A DNA stretch of 27,125 nucleotides, taken from the NCBI GenBank assembly GCA_033557675.1, contig JAWQRM010000185.1, forward strand, positions 1-27,125, in the 5' to 3' direction. Both the position numbers and the translations under genes were made by a program. The DNA comes from Coptodactyla brooksi (lineage: Eukaryota > Arthropoda > Insecta > Coleoptera > Scarabaeidae). Of the stretch, positions 16,701-26,977 are shown piece by piece (the stretch's first letter is position 1; each line of letters starts with the position of its first letter). The notes below the pieces were generated by a model. It had not been told where the DNA came from. It made no database searches and saw only the letters and a list, made by a program, of their open reading frames with translations.

Positions 16701-19560
16701 CCACATGTTTAACGGGGACCGCGTCGATCCGTCGATCCCAGAATAATTTGGAATATCGATTCTTCTGGTCCGTCACAACAGTGCCCCACCATTGCGGAAC
16801 GTGTAGTACGCCGTAAGGCGTGGCCAAAGCACGTGCGGTACGTTAGTTCTTTTTCGGTAGGCCCGATTTGTTTTCGTTTTCGCGAAATTAACGACCTCTT
16901 TATGAATTTCGCGACGCTAAACGCGTCGCCGGGGAAAAGATGCGAAGCGATAAAAGGCCCCCCCTCCCCGTACCCAAAACAAACCGATTCATTCATCGTT
17001 TTGTCGTTCCGAGGCGCGAAATCCGTTCGCCGCCCGCGTTTCGCTTTTAAAAACGTTCCGTTATTAATGTGTTTACGCTCTTTGCCATTCTGATTTATTA
17101 TACGCCTCCCTTTATTCGATCCTCTTCTCTCTTTTTTATTATTATTTATTTTAAATGCGACCGACGGCTTTGCCTAAGGTAATAGTTCATTGACACCAGA
17201 AACGTTCGAAAGCAGATGGCAACCCTCGTTTAGGTCCCTTCGCATCTCTACCTGTAGCCGTTTGATACACTCCGATTAAAAGTAAATTACGCCCGAGTTT
17301 CTAACTAACTTTAACGAATTCGTTAATTAGGGGTGCGTGCGCCCCCGATAAAGATTGATAGTTTGGACAGTGTTAAAACGACTGGACAGATTTTCGTTTT
17401 CGTTTTCTCGCGAAATATATTAATAAAATAAAATTTAAGTTATTCGTCGGAAAATAGAAATTAACCGCGCAAACGGATCGAGCTTTCGCTTATGATAGCA
17501 TCAACATCGGTCGCGTAAAATCAGGTTAACCTTGACAATGTCAAATAATCGTAACGCCGCGCGCCACTGGCTTAAGTTCGCTTAACGCGAAGTTCATTAA
17601 AAGCGCGCTCGTATTGTTTCGAATAATTAACATATCGTTCGATTTCGAATCTTTGCGCTTCGGAGTCATTTGAAATTCTAATGTCATAGTAATTTTGAAA
17701 TCGTAATGCACATTTTTTTCCCGGTCGCGTCATTTGAAAGTTCAAAAATTGATTTAAAATAGAGAATGTCTTGAAAGTAAACGAAAAGCGCTTTCTTATT
17801 CGATAAAATCGATACTGCATAGTTATATTTAACTTTTCCGTTAAAAAGAAAAAAAAAAGATCGCGATATTATTGTTGTATCGAACGTTTACTACGGCGAA
17901 GCCTGTTTATTTGCGTTCATGCTATCGGTGTAAGATTGTAATTTAAACAACTTTCTCTCGGCGCAATGCGGGGGGAAAAACTGCGCAGTATCGCCAAAAG
18001 TTATTCTCGAGGTTGTTTGTTGTTTGTATAACATTTAGTACCGGTATTATCCGTCGGCTATTTATTTATACGCTCCTTTCGGTAACATTTCTTATGATAA
18101 TTTATTGCGGGTAACATTTAACCGTAGAATGGGAATATTGTTCATTTAAATACGCGAAGTGACCTTTACGTCGGAAAGACAGTGGCGCGCCGGCCGCGCG
18201 AGGATTCTCAATTTTATTATTCCAGTTCCTTTTAATTAATTATTCCAATAATTAGTATACGTCGTTTGAATAAATAGTTGTCGCGCGTGCGTGTGATGTT
18301 GCAAAGGAACATTTTCGTTGGAACACTTGACAATTATCAAACGTAAAAATTAACTTACGCGATTCATTAGAATTGTTTTGGATGCGCTGGTTTCGTTCTT
18401 CGCGAAGCTCGAGCGTAACCGCGCTGCTGTAAAAACCGCCGGAGAAGGGGCGTTTTTTGTTCGATCGTTTACGTACCTCGGTGTCGGCGGTTCTCAAACG
18501 GTTGACCTTGATTTTCGAGTATTTCGAATGTATTCGCGCGAGCTCGGTTGTCGTAGGTTATTATCAGTTGTTTGCCCGAATTTCAGGTGAATTTACGCAA
18601 ACAAGTCGGTACGTCGACGCAACTATGCCCGGATTGCATTTATTTTTTCCCCTTCCCCGGCGAATCGCCTCCGTCGCACACACAATTTACATTTAGAGTG
18701 GCTTCTATTAGCTTCTATTGACCTTTGCGTAAAAATGAAATTAATTAAATTGTTTTTGATTTAGTATTAAGGGCATTGTTAAATTGGCCGACACGGAGCG
18801 ATGTTTATGCAGTCCCGTGATGTACTCGTTCGGATCGGTTGCGTTTCGGCGATTGCATAAAAAATAAGTGTTTGTTTTATCGCGCGTTACGCGACGGCTA
18901 CCGTTAACTTTAAATTTAGAAGGTGCGAAGTGGAGTTTAGGTTCTTTTTTTTTCGCCGCGTTTCTTCGCACGGTACCGTCGAGTAAGAATAATATTCCGA
19001 ATTCGCTTTCTTGGCGCCGTTTTCACTAATAAACCTTAAAATAATATCCACCGCACAAATCTTGCCAATAATAATAGGCTACAATGTAACCGGGAATCTA
19101 CGCGCATACCTCTAAAATAATTCACTTTTTGTCTCTAATACTAGCGCTCGGTTATTAAGGCGACCTTAGTTTTATAAAAAAAGAAAATAACACGTACGTA
19201 TCGACTGACCGCATAATTTGAAACTGTAGTTTTTTTTATCACTCGCGTTTACGTGACTGTTTAAGATATCTTTACATCATCGTTTGATTATTTGAGAAAA
19301 ATTACCCCGTCCTTTTATCCGACAGGTTAAAAAGTACGGCCAGGGTCGTTATCAAATATTTTATTTTTATTTTTAACTTGTTTAATCAATCCTATCTTAT
19401 CATCTATCCTATGATTTAGACTCTAAGTTTTAGAGTGATCGCGTAGGCAGCCGCGCTAGATTTCTCTGGTCTATGATATTTAAAGTGAGCTATACTAACT
19501 AAACTTCATGCTAAAATAGTGAAATATTATAAACCTATTTATCCAAACGATGTATACTAA
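16700..19560. other. no gene recognised; moderately CpG-rich
   Basis: Mixed sequence with scattered TCGCGA words (16882, 17408, 18398 region). Open frames are short, unsupported and without domains. A good-looking acceptor (GCCCGAATTTCAG, about 18576-18588) is followed by no clear coding frame. The interval could hold non-coding 5' exons and regulatory DNA of a gene to the right. Confidence 0.4.
17285..17332 (+). repeat. short dispersed repeat, copy 2
   Basis: Partner of 13972-14024; see there. Confidence 0.55.
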
Positions 19561-19867
19561 GCGTGGCACATCTTTATCCTGCAAATGGTGATCGAAAACG
19601 ACCGTGGAGGACAACTTCGTATCCGCATTTCAGAGAAGTATTAAAATTGTTATTCCGTATTCTAAAACAACAACCGCAAATAATAACGATAGATAATATC
19701 AGGTGCCGCACACTCGCATCCTGTCTATTTATTACGTTCTCGTTATCGAGGAAAACCACGCAGAAAAACAATATGCAGACATAAGAACTAGGAGATGCAC
19801 ATCGTACGTGACTTTCTCTCGCCTTGCCCCTGGCAATGTAAAAAAAAATTCCATTCGTACCTGTCAT

Positions 19868-20010
19868 CTAAAAATTAGTTGGCCAAACAACAAGTTAGCT
19901 AAAGAAATTAATTACCTAAAAATAAATTGGTTAGCTCAGAAACTAGTCGGCTAAAAATAGTTATCTGAAAAATAGTTAGTTGAAAATGGTTAGTTAGCTA
20001 AAAAGAGCAA
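19868..20010. repeat. degenerate tandem repeat TTAGCTAAAAAT-like
   Basis: Words such as TTAGTTGGCCAAA, GTTAGCTAAAGAAATTAA, TTAGCTCAGAAACTAG, GGCTAAAAATAG and TTAGTTAGCTAAAAAG follow each other with 12-20 base spacing. It is an old, diverged minisatellite. Confidence 0.6.
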
Positions 20011-20018
20011 TAACAGTT

Positions 20019-20650
20019 GCATTCACAGCTGTCATGTTTTTTCAAAAATACGAAATAACGCCCACATATACGCCCAATACTTTCTTTATACCTACCGGTA
20101 AGAGAAAGTAAAAATAGTAAAGATAAGTAAAAGTAAAAGCTAGAATAGTTTTTCACATTTATTTCCCATTTTTTTACTTTCTCTCAAGAGAACGTATCGC
20201 ATTCTTGACGAATTAGGCTTTTTGTAGCTTATCTAATTTTTTTTTTGATTTTTTTACAACTTTTTGTAACAAAATATATTTTTGTGATCTATCATCATCA
20301 TCTGCTAGAAAAAACTATAAGGATAGTACATGCTTAAAATCAAGAGGTCTCGAGTTATAAGCATAATCGATAAAAATACAGTCCTGTGGGGCAAGAGGGT
20401 ATTTCGTTCTTAATCTCGGGTAGTCTCTTTAAAAAAAAAAACGTTTGAAATTAATCTTCGCAATTTGAAACAATTATCGAATATACATGGTGTTCGGTTT
20501 ATTCTAAAAACTATCCAACTTCACATTTTTAAATGGAATACCCCGGATATTATGATATTTTCGAAGTTTAGTACTTTAATACCCTAGCTTCAAATTGTAC
20601 CCTTTAGGTGTTATTTCGTATTTTTAAAAAAACATGACAGCTGTGAATGC
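20019..20650. mobile_element. region bounded by 42-bp inverted repeats
   Basis: 20019-20060 (GCATTCACAGCTGTCATG…TACGAAATAACG) is the near-exact reverse complement of 20609-20650. Inside are a family B copy in reverse (20170-20250) and a family A copy (20435-20535). A diverged single copy of the same arm lies at 6988-7030. The unit is a non-autonomous repeat or two copies in opposite orientation. Confidence 0.65.
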
Positions 20651-20834
20651 ACAATTTTCTTAGAACGGTGCATCTGTAAGAAGTACGAAATAATGGAAAA
20701 GAAAGCAATTCCCTTTAAAGAAACGTTAAAAAAACAAACCTTTTTTTAGACAGAAAAAACATCTCTAACAGATGTAGCGACTTGACAGTCTGCTAGAAAA
20801 AAAAAATCGTTTCATTTAAAATGTAACTTGTGTT

Positions 20835-22734
20835 AAGGTGGACGCACACTACTAGCGACGCGATGAATTTATCTGGTTTTAATGCTAACTGGATGAAAAT
20901 TAAGGCGGTACGGTCGTTCGCACGGCTTATATCATTCAGTACGAGATCTCCAGATTCCCATATTTTCGTCGAATGCGCCGAAAACGTACGATGAATCGGC
21001 GAGTCCCCCGAAGTGGGTATCCGCCTTTAAGTCGTCATCCTCGGAGGGGCAAAAAACCTGTTATTTTATCTCTAAATTCGATTAAAAAGATTTTACAGGT
21101 AGAAATATTATTTACCTCATAAAATGTTTTATTTGAATTGTTTTTTGTAAGTTTTTTTTCTTTCGCCCCTAAAATCCTTTAAAATGATTTTAGAGGTAGA
21201 AAAATTATTTACCTCTTAAATCTTTTATTGAAATTGTTTTTACCCTTACACTTATAGAATCGATTTCTAACAAGGGAAGTGTCACAACTGTCACTCACCG
21301 ATTTCGATGCAATTTGGTACGGCGATAGAATGGACAAAAATAAGGTTTACGTATTTCTTTATATGTGCTCTAAAAGCACCTGGGGAGAGTAATAAAGGTT
21401 GTAAATTGATGCAAAAAGGGTTTATTTGCTTGTAGTTTAAAAAGGAAAAGTGTTATCGAAATGTGGTAAATGCAAACTGATATTCATTTTTGAAGAGCTT
21501 ACTATTGATATATCACAATATCAATTTAAAAATATTAGTTACGTGTTTTTTCCTATTCTCCGCAGACCATCCCCCGCGAAGTTACGGGGGATATTATATA
21601 TCCTCTTTCCGTAAGAATAACGCGATAAAACTGTTCGGTATTTGGAAAATACTTTGTAGAAAAACCGTAAATTAGCCACACAATAAGATGTTTGTGGTAA
21701 AATAGGGCATTTACAACATTTATGGGTGGTTGGAGTTAACTACTCTAATAAAAATTAATTCTTTCGCCGGTGTTACTGATTTTGATGAAATTTAGCACAG
21801 TGTTTGTTTTCGGCGTGACGTAAAAACCTTTGAAGAGATTCATAAGGGTTAGAAATTAGGGGTAGAAAATACAATTTCGCCAATATCTCGCAAACGAAAA
21901 CTGTCGAAAAATTTTAAACAGTAGTTAGTACTTCTTTCTAAAAATCTCTATCTATGTTCCACGAAGTAAGTTATCCTTGCTTTCTTTAAATAACAGAATC
22001 AATATAAGATATATAAATAAATATTTATTTGTAATGGTTTTAAAAGCAACAAACAGAAAAAATGGTTAAATATCCCGAATATCCTAACATTGGATTCTAC
22101 ATTACTAATTTAATTTTTTTGTGCCCGCCAAAGAATGAATCTTTATTATGGTAGTTAACCCCAATCATCCCTAAACGTCGTAAATGCCCTATTTTACCAC
22201 AAACATCTTATTGTGTGACTAATTTACGATTTTTAGGTAACTAATATTTTTAAAAACTGAAAATGGTGAGTAACAGTTGTGACACTTCCCTTTTTAGAGA
22301 TCAACGATTCCAGAGGTGTAAGGGAAAGAACAATTACAATAAAAGATTCAAGAGATAAATAATTTTTCTACCTCTAAAATCATTTTAAAGGATTTTAGGG
22401 GCGAAAGAAAAAAAAACCTTACAAAAAACGATTCGAATAAAACATTTTAAGAGGTAAATAATATTTCTACCTCTAAAATCCTTTTAATCGAATTTAGAGA
22501 GAAAATAAAACGTTTTTTGCCCCACCGAGGACGACGACTTAAAGGCGGATACCCACTTCGGGGGATTCGCCGATTCATCGTACGTTTTCGGCGTATTCGA
22601 CGAGAATATGCGAATCTGGAGATCTCGTACTGAATGATATAAGCCGTGCCAACGACCGTACCGCCTGAATTTTTATCCGGTAAGCTTTAAGACCAGATGA
22701 ATTCGTGGCGTCGCTGGTAGTGCGCGTCCGCCTT
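20835..22734. mobile_element. foldback element, arms up to ~0.9 kb
   Basis: The left arm (20835-21772) and right arm (22117-22734) are inverted copies, about 90% identical over long blocks. Outer ends: AAGGTGGACGCACACTAC on the left, GTAGTGCGCGTCCGCCTT on the right. Shared blocks include CATTCAGTACGAGATCTCCA, GAATCGGCGA, CGAAGTGGGTATCCGCCTTT, CTCTAAATTCGATTAAAA, GGGAAGTGTCACAACTGT and ACACAATAAGATGTTTGTGG. The left arm carries extra sequence at about 21308-21520 and 21545-21660 that the right arm lacks. The loop, 21773-22116, matches 26600-26915, the 3' part of a DDE_1 transposon. No transposase is encoded. Confidence 0.85.
21412..21510 (-). repeat. dispersed repeat, copy inside foldback left arm
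   Basis: Reverse complement of the repeat at 293-412. It sits in a segment missing from the right arm of the foldback, so it was inserted after the arms formed, or lost from the right arm. Confidence 0.65.
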
Positions 22735-22935
22735 GGAGGGGCAAAAAACGTGTTATTTTATCTCTAAATTCGATTAAAAGGATTTTAGAGGTAGAAATAT
22801 TATTTACCTCATAAAATGTTTTATTGGAATTCTTTTTTGTAACGTTTTTTTTTCTTTCGCCCCTACCTCTTAAATCTTTTATTGAAATTGTTTTTTCCCT
22901 TGCGCCTCTAGAATCATTGACCTCTAATAAGGTAA
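22733..22935 (+). repeat. third, truncated foldback arm
   Basis: Starting exactly at the outer end of the right arm, the sequence turns round again: GGAGGGGCAAAAAACGTG, CTCTAAATTCGATTAAAA, GGTAGAAATATTATTTACCT, TTTCTTTCGCCCCTACCTCT and onward match the left arm from about 21041 to 21280, with one internal deletion (the ATCCTTTAAAATGATTTTAG block). Confidence 0.8.
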
Positions 22936-22938
22936 TTG

Positions 22939-23015
22939 GTATATTGATATGTGGTGAATGCAAACTGATTGAAGAGTTTTCGTTTTCAAAATACTTTTTC
23001 CCTCAATTCGCAGCC
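22939..23015 (+). repeat. dispersed repeat, third copy
   Basis: GATATGTGGTGAATGCAAAC…TTTCGTTTTCAAAATACTTT TTCCCTCAATT matches parts of 293-412 and the reverse complement of 21412-21510, and follows the third foldback arm directly. Confidence 0.6.
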
Positions 23016-23102
23016 CTTATTACTCGCCCCAGGGGCTTTTAAGTTCGACTTCGAGCGGCGTACGGCACGCGTTCCGTCGCTCGCGTCATTCGACGCGGAA
23101 AC

Positions 23103-23214
23103 TAATTGCAAATTGCTCGTTTGTCGTTCAATTTAGCAAAAATAATTTCCTATGCAAATTCTAATGAAGCGTAATTGCCGATAACGTCTGAAAAGTAATT
23201 GTCGACCGTAATTG
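23103..23214 (+). promoter_or_regulatory. cluster of homeodomain-type sites and an octamer
   Basis: TAATTG occurs at 23103, 23172, 23196 and 23209, and a perfect POU octamer ATGCAAAT at 23152-23159, in the 250 bases before a putative first coding exon. Homeodomain and POU factors bind such sites; an enhancer or promoter role here is inferred from clustering only. Confidence 0.4.
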
Positions 23215-23496
23215 CGGACGTCGTAGCTAATCGGAGTTGATGAAGTAGTATCGTTTAACGCGATACTTTACCGCCGTCGATATTGTCATTATCGGACGGT
23301 ATTAATTTCTTTTTCGTCGTGTCTTTCCTTCGTTGAAACTTTCTATCGCTTTCAGATGACGCGCGAGGAACGTCGCGGGAAGTGGTCGCGCGGAACGGGA
23401 GCGATCGAGGCCGGTCCGAACAGGAGGATAAAATGTACATTTTGAATCCGCACCACGCGAAGCGGAGCCGCACCTCTGCCGGGTAACGAACCATCC

Positions 23497-23653
23497 ATGG
23501 CGTCGATGTCTTTCGGAGTCGCGGACCCGGGCCGGCTTTACACTTGGTTGCTGGTCGTGTGGGCCGTCTTCGGGTTGTACTGCAACCTTCCCGTAGGAAA
23601 CGCCGGGCACGCGCGCAACGCGACGCAACTCGTCCTACCGAACAGGACGCGCG
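23497..23653 (+). CDS. first coding exon of a secreted or membrane protein (signal peptide)
   Basis: The 52 codons from ATG at 23497 read MASMSFGVADPGRLYTWLLV VWAVFGLYCNLPVGNAGHAR NATQLVLPNRTR and end in phase 1 at a near-perfect donor CGCG|GTAAGT (23654). Residues 17-29 form a hydrophobic core after Arg13, a classical signal peptide (or signal anchor), with likely cleavage around residues 36-40. Two N-glycosylation sequons (N41-A-T, N49-R-T) follow, as expected for an extracellular segment. The exon probably starts at 23356 after the acceptor CGCTTTCAG; an ATG right there opens an in-frame 29-residue frame that stops before 23497. I do not recognise the family, and no following exon is evident in the window. 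The first intron would then be over 3.4 kb and holds transposon fossils. Confidence 0.6.
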
Positions 23654-23662
23654 GTAAGTAGA

Positions 23663-23682
23663 CGATTCGCGATCGCGAATCG
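23663..23682. repeat. 20-bp perfect palindrome beside splice donor
   Basis: CGATTCGCGATCGCGAATCG, starting nine bases after the exon end, followed by more GATCGATCG. It could form a hairpin in the pre-mRNA next to the 5' splice site, or bind a dimeric factor. Confidence 0.75.
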
Positions 23683-24088
23683 ATCGATCGAACCGACGCG
23701 CCGTCCGTTCGGTCGGTTTAAAAATAACGCGGAATAATAGATGCAGCTATTGACACGGGACTCCGTAGACGCCGAACGGAAAAGATAGACCTATTTCTAT
23801 TTTAGACCGTCCATCTCATTGAGTACCGCTTATAAATAGCGAACGCTTCTCGGTCCTTACCGTCGCCGAAGCGTCTTTTTAGACACCCTCTTCGTCACGA
23901 CGCTTGTTTACGCGAACGGAAATGCCCCTCTGTCGTTCTCGCTCGGACGGTTCGCGTAAAACGCGGTTTGAATGGCATTTTCGTGAATCATCGCGTATAA
24001 ATACGAAACCGATTGGGCCGTCGTCGTCGCATTATCGCTCGGCGCGTGCGCGACCGGTCTAATACGGAATATTCGACCCTACTTACGT
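23683..24088. other. intron of second gene, CpG-rich
   Basis: No gene or repeat recognised. Confidence 0.4.
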
Positions 24089-24140
24089 GTCAGACCCCGC
24101 TTAGCGCTGGTTCGCTTAACGTTAAGGGGGGTATTACTGT
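24089..24140 (-). mobile_element. Tigger/pogo-like terminal inverted repeat
   Basis: Read on the minus strand from 24140, CAGTAATACCCCCCTTAACG then TTAAGCGAACCAGCGCTAAG CGGGG resembles the ends of pogo/Tigger elements (CAGTAATACC… with TTAACG/CGCTTAACG words), flanked by TA. The element body would lie to the left, but no matching left end was found, so this may be a solo or truncated end. Confidence 0.45.
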
Positions 24141-24204
24141 ATAAACTTTTGAGCATCGCTTTCGCGTGCTGTGTGTACGTTGGTTATTTTTGCGTGTTTC
24201 TTTT

Positions 24205-24891
24205 CAGTTGGCTCCAGATCAATTCGATTCTTTATTGGCTTCTTCATCTACCACGTACTGAACGGGAATATTCTGGGCTTTTATGGTTTCTAGTAACTTT
24301 GGTTTAGTTGTCTCCTCTTCAGGAATTGGTATGTTGCTTTTTTCCATATGCGAAATTATATCTGCTTTTTTTTTGTCGCAGTTGTTGGGTTGCGATTTAA
24401 AATCTTTTTGAAACCAACTTTCAAAAATTGTAATTCCCTATGTTTTTAGCAAGCAACAGTTTTTCCTTGACACCTACCACTGTCACCCACAAAACCTTTC
24501 TTTATTGTATCGTATCGTACCACGTTTCATCCAAATACATTATGGGTCTTCCTTCTTCTCGGAGTTTTCTACTTGCATTGACGTAATTCCATCAAAAATC
24601 TTTCAATCCCGTCGATTTCATTATAGCTAACCTTCTATTCAATACTTTGCATTTAAATCCACTGGCGTGTTAATATTTACGCACAGTTTCTGCACAATAA
24701 TTGACTTCGAAACCACGTAAGGACAATTTTTCCATAAGGCTGCTAACACTTGGAACGGACCCTTCCTTGTACACACTATATACGATTTCTTTTATTTCAG
24801 TACCTACGGTATCTGGAATTTGCGGGAAAAAGATTTTGAATAATCTCTTCGAGCAATTTTGGGATTTTAGATTTTCACAAACCTTAACCAA
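24205..24891 (-). pseudogene. IS630/Tc1-like DDE transposase fossil
   Basis: Minus-strand pieces occur in the order of a transposase. 24891-24670 reads MVKVCENLKSQNCSKRLF…, VGTEIKEIVYSVYKEGSVPS and LRGFEVNYCAETVRKY, then a stop: a helix-turn-helix N-terminal part. After that come CKVLNRRLAIMKSTGLKDF, then REEGRPIMYLDETW with the first catalytic Asp. After a gap and frameshift comes ADIISHMEKSNIPIPEEE…, QNIPVQYVVDE, and finally RIELIWSQLK, the third catalytic acidic residue in the usual N-P-I-E-L context. The second catalytic Asp region is deleted and stops and shifts are present, so it is dead. The superfamily follows from the YLDETW and IELIWSQLK pair; no terminal repeats were found. Confidence 0.75.
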
Positions 24892-25235
24892 TTATATTCT
24901 TGGCATCCGCGGAATGGAACGACTCTACTTGTCTAAAAAATCTTTACCTGTGTTATGTAAGATGCAATACAATAGTAATAATAAGATACTTTCGAACACT
25001 TTGTATTAGTAATTAAAACATTTTTATACAGAAACTATTAAAGCGTGTCCTCTACTACAAGAACAACTGCCCAAAGCAACTAAAATTTTCATAGCATAAG
25101 AAAAAATGGTCACAGATTTCCGGTCTGCAAACGTCAATTTTCACTTAAAAATTGAAATAACTCTAAGATGGTAGGGTTAAGTATAGAACATTATGCATGA
25201 AATGTGTTCATAATTTCACTTAGAATCTAAATACG

Positions 25236-25441
25236 TAACAATATATCGGGTGTTCCATTTAAAATAAGAAAGTTGGGTTCTATTTCCGGTATAACCGGAA
25301 GTGCTACCAACCTAAAATTATTTTAACCGAATGTCCCCCAAATCGTCTTAGTATACCAGCAAGTTTTCAGATTTTCCATATTAATAGTTTCTCCAGAATC
25401 GATCGAGTGCCTTCCCGGAGACTCACCCTGTATATATATAC
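25236..25441. mobile_element. MITE-like element with CAGGGTG-type ends
   Basis: Begins ACAATATATCGGGTGTTCCA and ends GACTCACCCTGTATATATAT, i.e. short inverted (A)TATAC(A/C)GGGTG ends about 200 bases apart, non-coding inside. The right end matches, reversed, the TATACAGGGTGAGTCTGGAG at about 7748. CAGGGTG-ended non-autonomous elements are common in insect genomes. Confidence 0.5.
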
Positions 25442-25518
25442 GTCTAAAACAGCAAATAGGTCGGTGAACACAAAAATTACAAAATTTGCATCTCAAAAAT
25501 AAATTGGAAATGTCGACC

Positions 25519-26253
25519 ATGTCAAAACACTAGCTAAAGAATTTGTAAAAGAAGCAAAGCAACAAACCTAAATATATGGCCCTGAGAATATCTATAATTT
25601 AGGTCGGGGCGGTTTCAACTTGAAATTCCATTCAGGAAGAACTTTAAATGATTTAGGCGTTAAAACCGTAGAAGGTGTAGTCCAGTTGGTGTCATCTACA
25701 ACGCATAGTTGCACAATTCAACCCATCATATCTGCAGAAGCAAAAAACTTATTAAAAGCAACCTCGGATACCTTTGGATAGCAAATACAACGTTCAAAGC
25801 AGATAAAATATATGCGTTTCGGCATTAAAGTCTGGAAAGCTAACTTTAGAACACATGAAGAATTGACTACAAAATGTATATTTTCCAAATACTGAATCCA
25901 AATTATTACTATTATTGGATTCTTGGAGTGGCCACTGTCCTGACATTATTAGTGAAGTAGCTCCATCAGATAACAATTTTAAACATCTGTCTATACCTGC
26001 ATGGACAACAGATCACGTAATCCTCTTGATGTATTTAGCTTTAGAATATGGAAGATTTTATTAGAAGATTCTTTGGTCAAGTTATTCTTTACGAATGTGA
26101 TGTCAATTTACATCAGTGGGATAATATAACCTCTCCTCGATTTATCAATGCTTTTAAATATGCATGGTTTGCAAATGGATATATAGAGAAAAGACCAGAA
26201 CAATTTGAAAATCCAGTGGAGGCTAGCTTTTCGAGTGAGAAGCCAACATGTGA
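25519..26253 (+). pseudogene. DDE_1 (pogo/Tigger-like) transposase fossil
   Basis: Open pieces in shifting frames: HVKTLAKEFVKEAKQQT, stop, IYGPENIYN and FNLKFHSGRTLNDLGVKTVE, then TTHSCTIQPIISAE; a damaged stretch with SGKLTLEHMK and YFPNTESK; then LLLLDSWSGHCPDIISEVAP (catalytic Asp in LLLLDSWSGHC); then a frameshifted stretch where the third catalytic region is expected; and finally DFIRRFFGQVILYECDVN…, SPRFINAFKYAWFANGYIEK RPEQFENPVE (the open frame 26048-26332). This order is that of a DDE_1 superendonuclease domain family widespread in insects. At least two stops and two shifts make it inactive. The C-terminus is cut at about 26253, where it runs into an AT-rich 3' module. Confidence 0.75.
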
Positions 26254-26599
26254 CTCATTACAAATAAATATTTATTTATATATTTTATATCGATTTTATT
26301 ATTTAACGAAAATAAGGTTAATTTATTGTTAGTCCATGTAACAGCGATAGAGAGATCTTGAAAAAAGAATACTAACAAATATTTAAAAATGTTCGATATA
26401 ATTTTGGAACAAAATTTTTCAAAATATAAAATCAAAATCAAAAATTGTTCAAAATATTTTGGAACCTTTGGCTAACAACAAAGCTAAACGATGTCACCAC
26501 TGCACCAAAGCTGAAAAATTTATCCTCGACACACGTTTCGCTCATGAAGTTAGCATAATCAGAAGCGACAAAAGATGCATCTTTCGTCGCTTTGTGTAT

Positions 26600-26915
26600 T
26601 TATACGTGAAGTAAAAGCCTTTGAAAGGATTTCTAAGGGTTAAACATTGGTGGTAGAAAGTGTATTTTCGCTAATATCTCAAAAAGGAAAACTATTATCG
26701 AACATTTTTAAATATTTGTTACTATTCTTTTCTAAAAATCTCTGTATCGCTGTTACATGGGCTAACAATAAATTATCCTTATTTTCTTTAAATAATAAAA
26801 TCGATATAAGATATATAAATAAATATTTATTAGTAATGAGTTTAAAAGCAACAAACAGTAAAAATTGTTAAATATCGTGAACATTACATATTATATCACT
26901 AATATATTTTTTTTG
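26600..26915 (-). repeat. transposon 3' non-coding module (shared with foldback loop)
   Basis: Similar (roughly three quarters identical by eye) to 21800-22115: AAGCCTTTGAAAGGATTTCT AAGGGTTA, TCTAAAAATCTCTGTATCG, TATAAGATATATAAATAAAT ATTTATTAGTAATG and TTTAAAAGCAACAAACAG. In reverse orientation part of it recurs at 26262-26410. Confidence 0.75.
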
Positions 26916-26977
26916 AAAAATGTTATTTTTATTCGACATATTGCTGACAATAATGAAAATCATGAAAAAAAAATGTT

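Noticed and set aside
18182..18203. GGCGCGCCGGCCGCGCG looks like a cloning linker (AscI-type site)
   Set aside because: Flanks are ordinary genomic sequence and no vector sequence is nearby; CpG-rich patches here give such words by chance.
19563..19784. 73-residue + strand open frame
   Set aside because: No recognisable domain, no splice support, next to degenerate repeats.
23302..23628. 108-residue minus-strand open frame opposite the signal-peptide exon
   Set aside because: Arg-rich shadow of a CpG-rich exon; the + strand has a hydrophobic signal core, sequons and a good donor.
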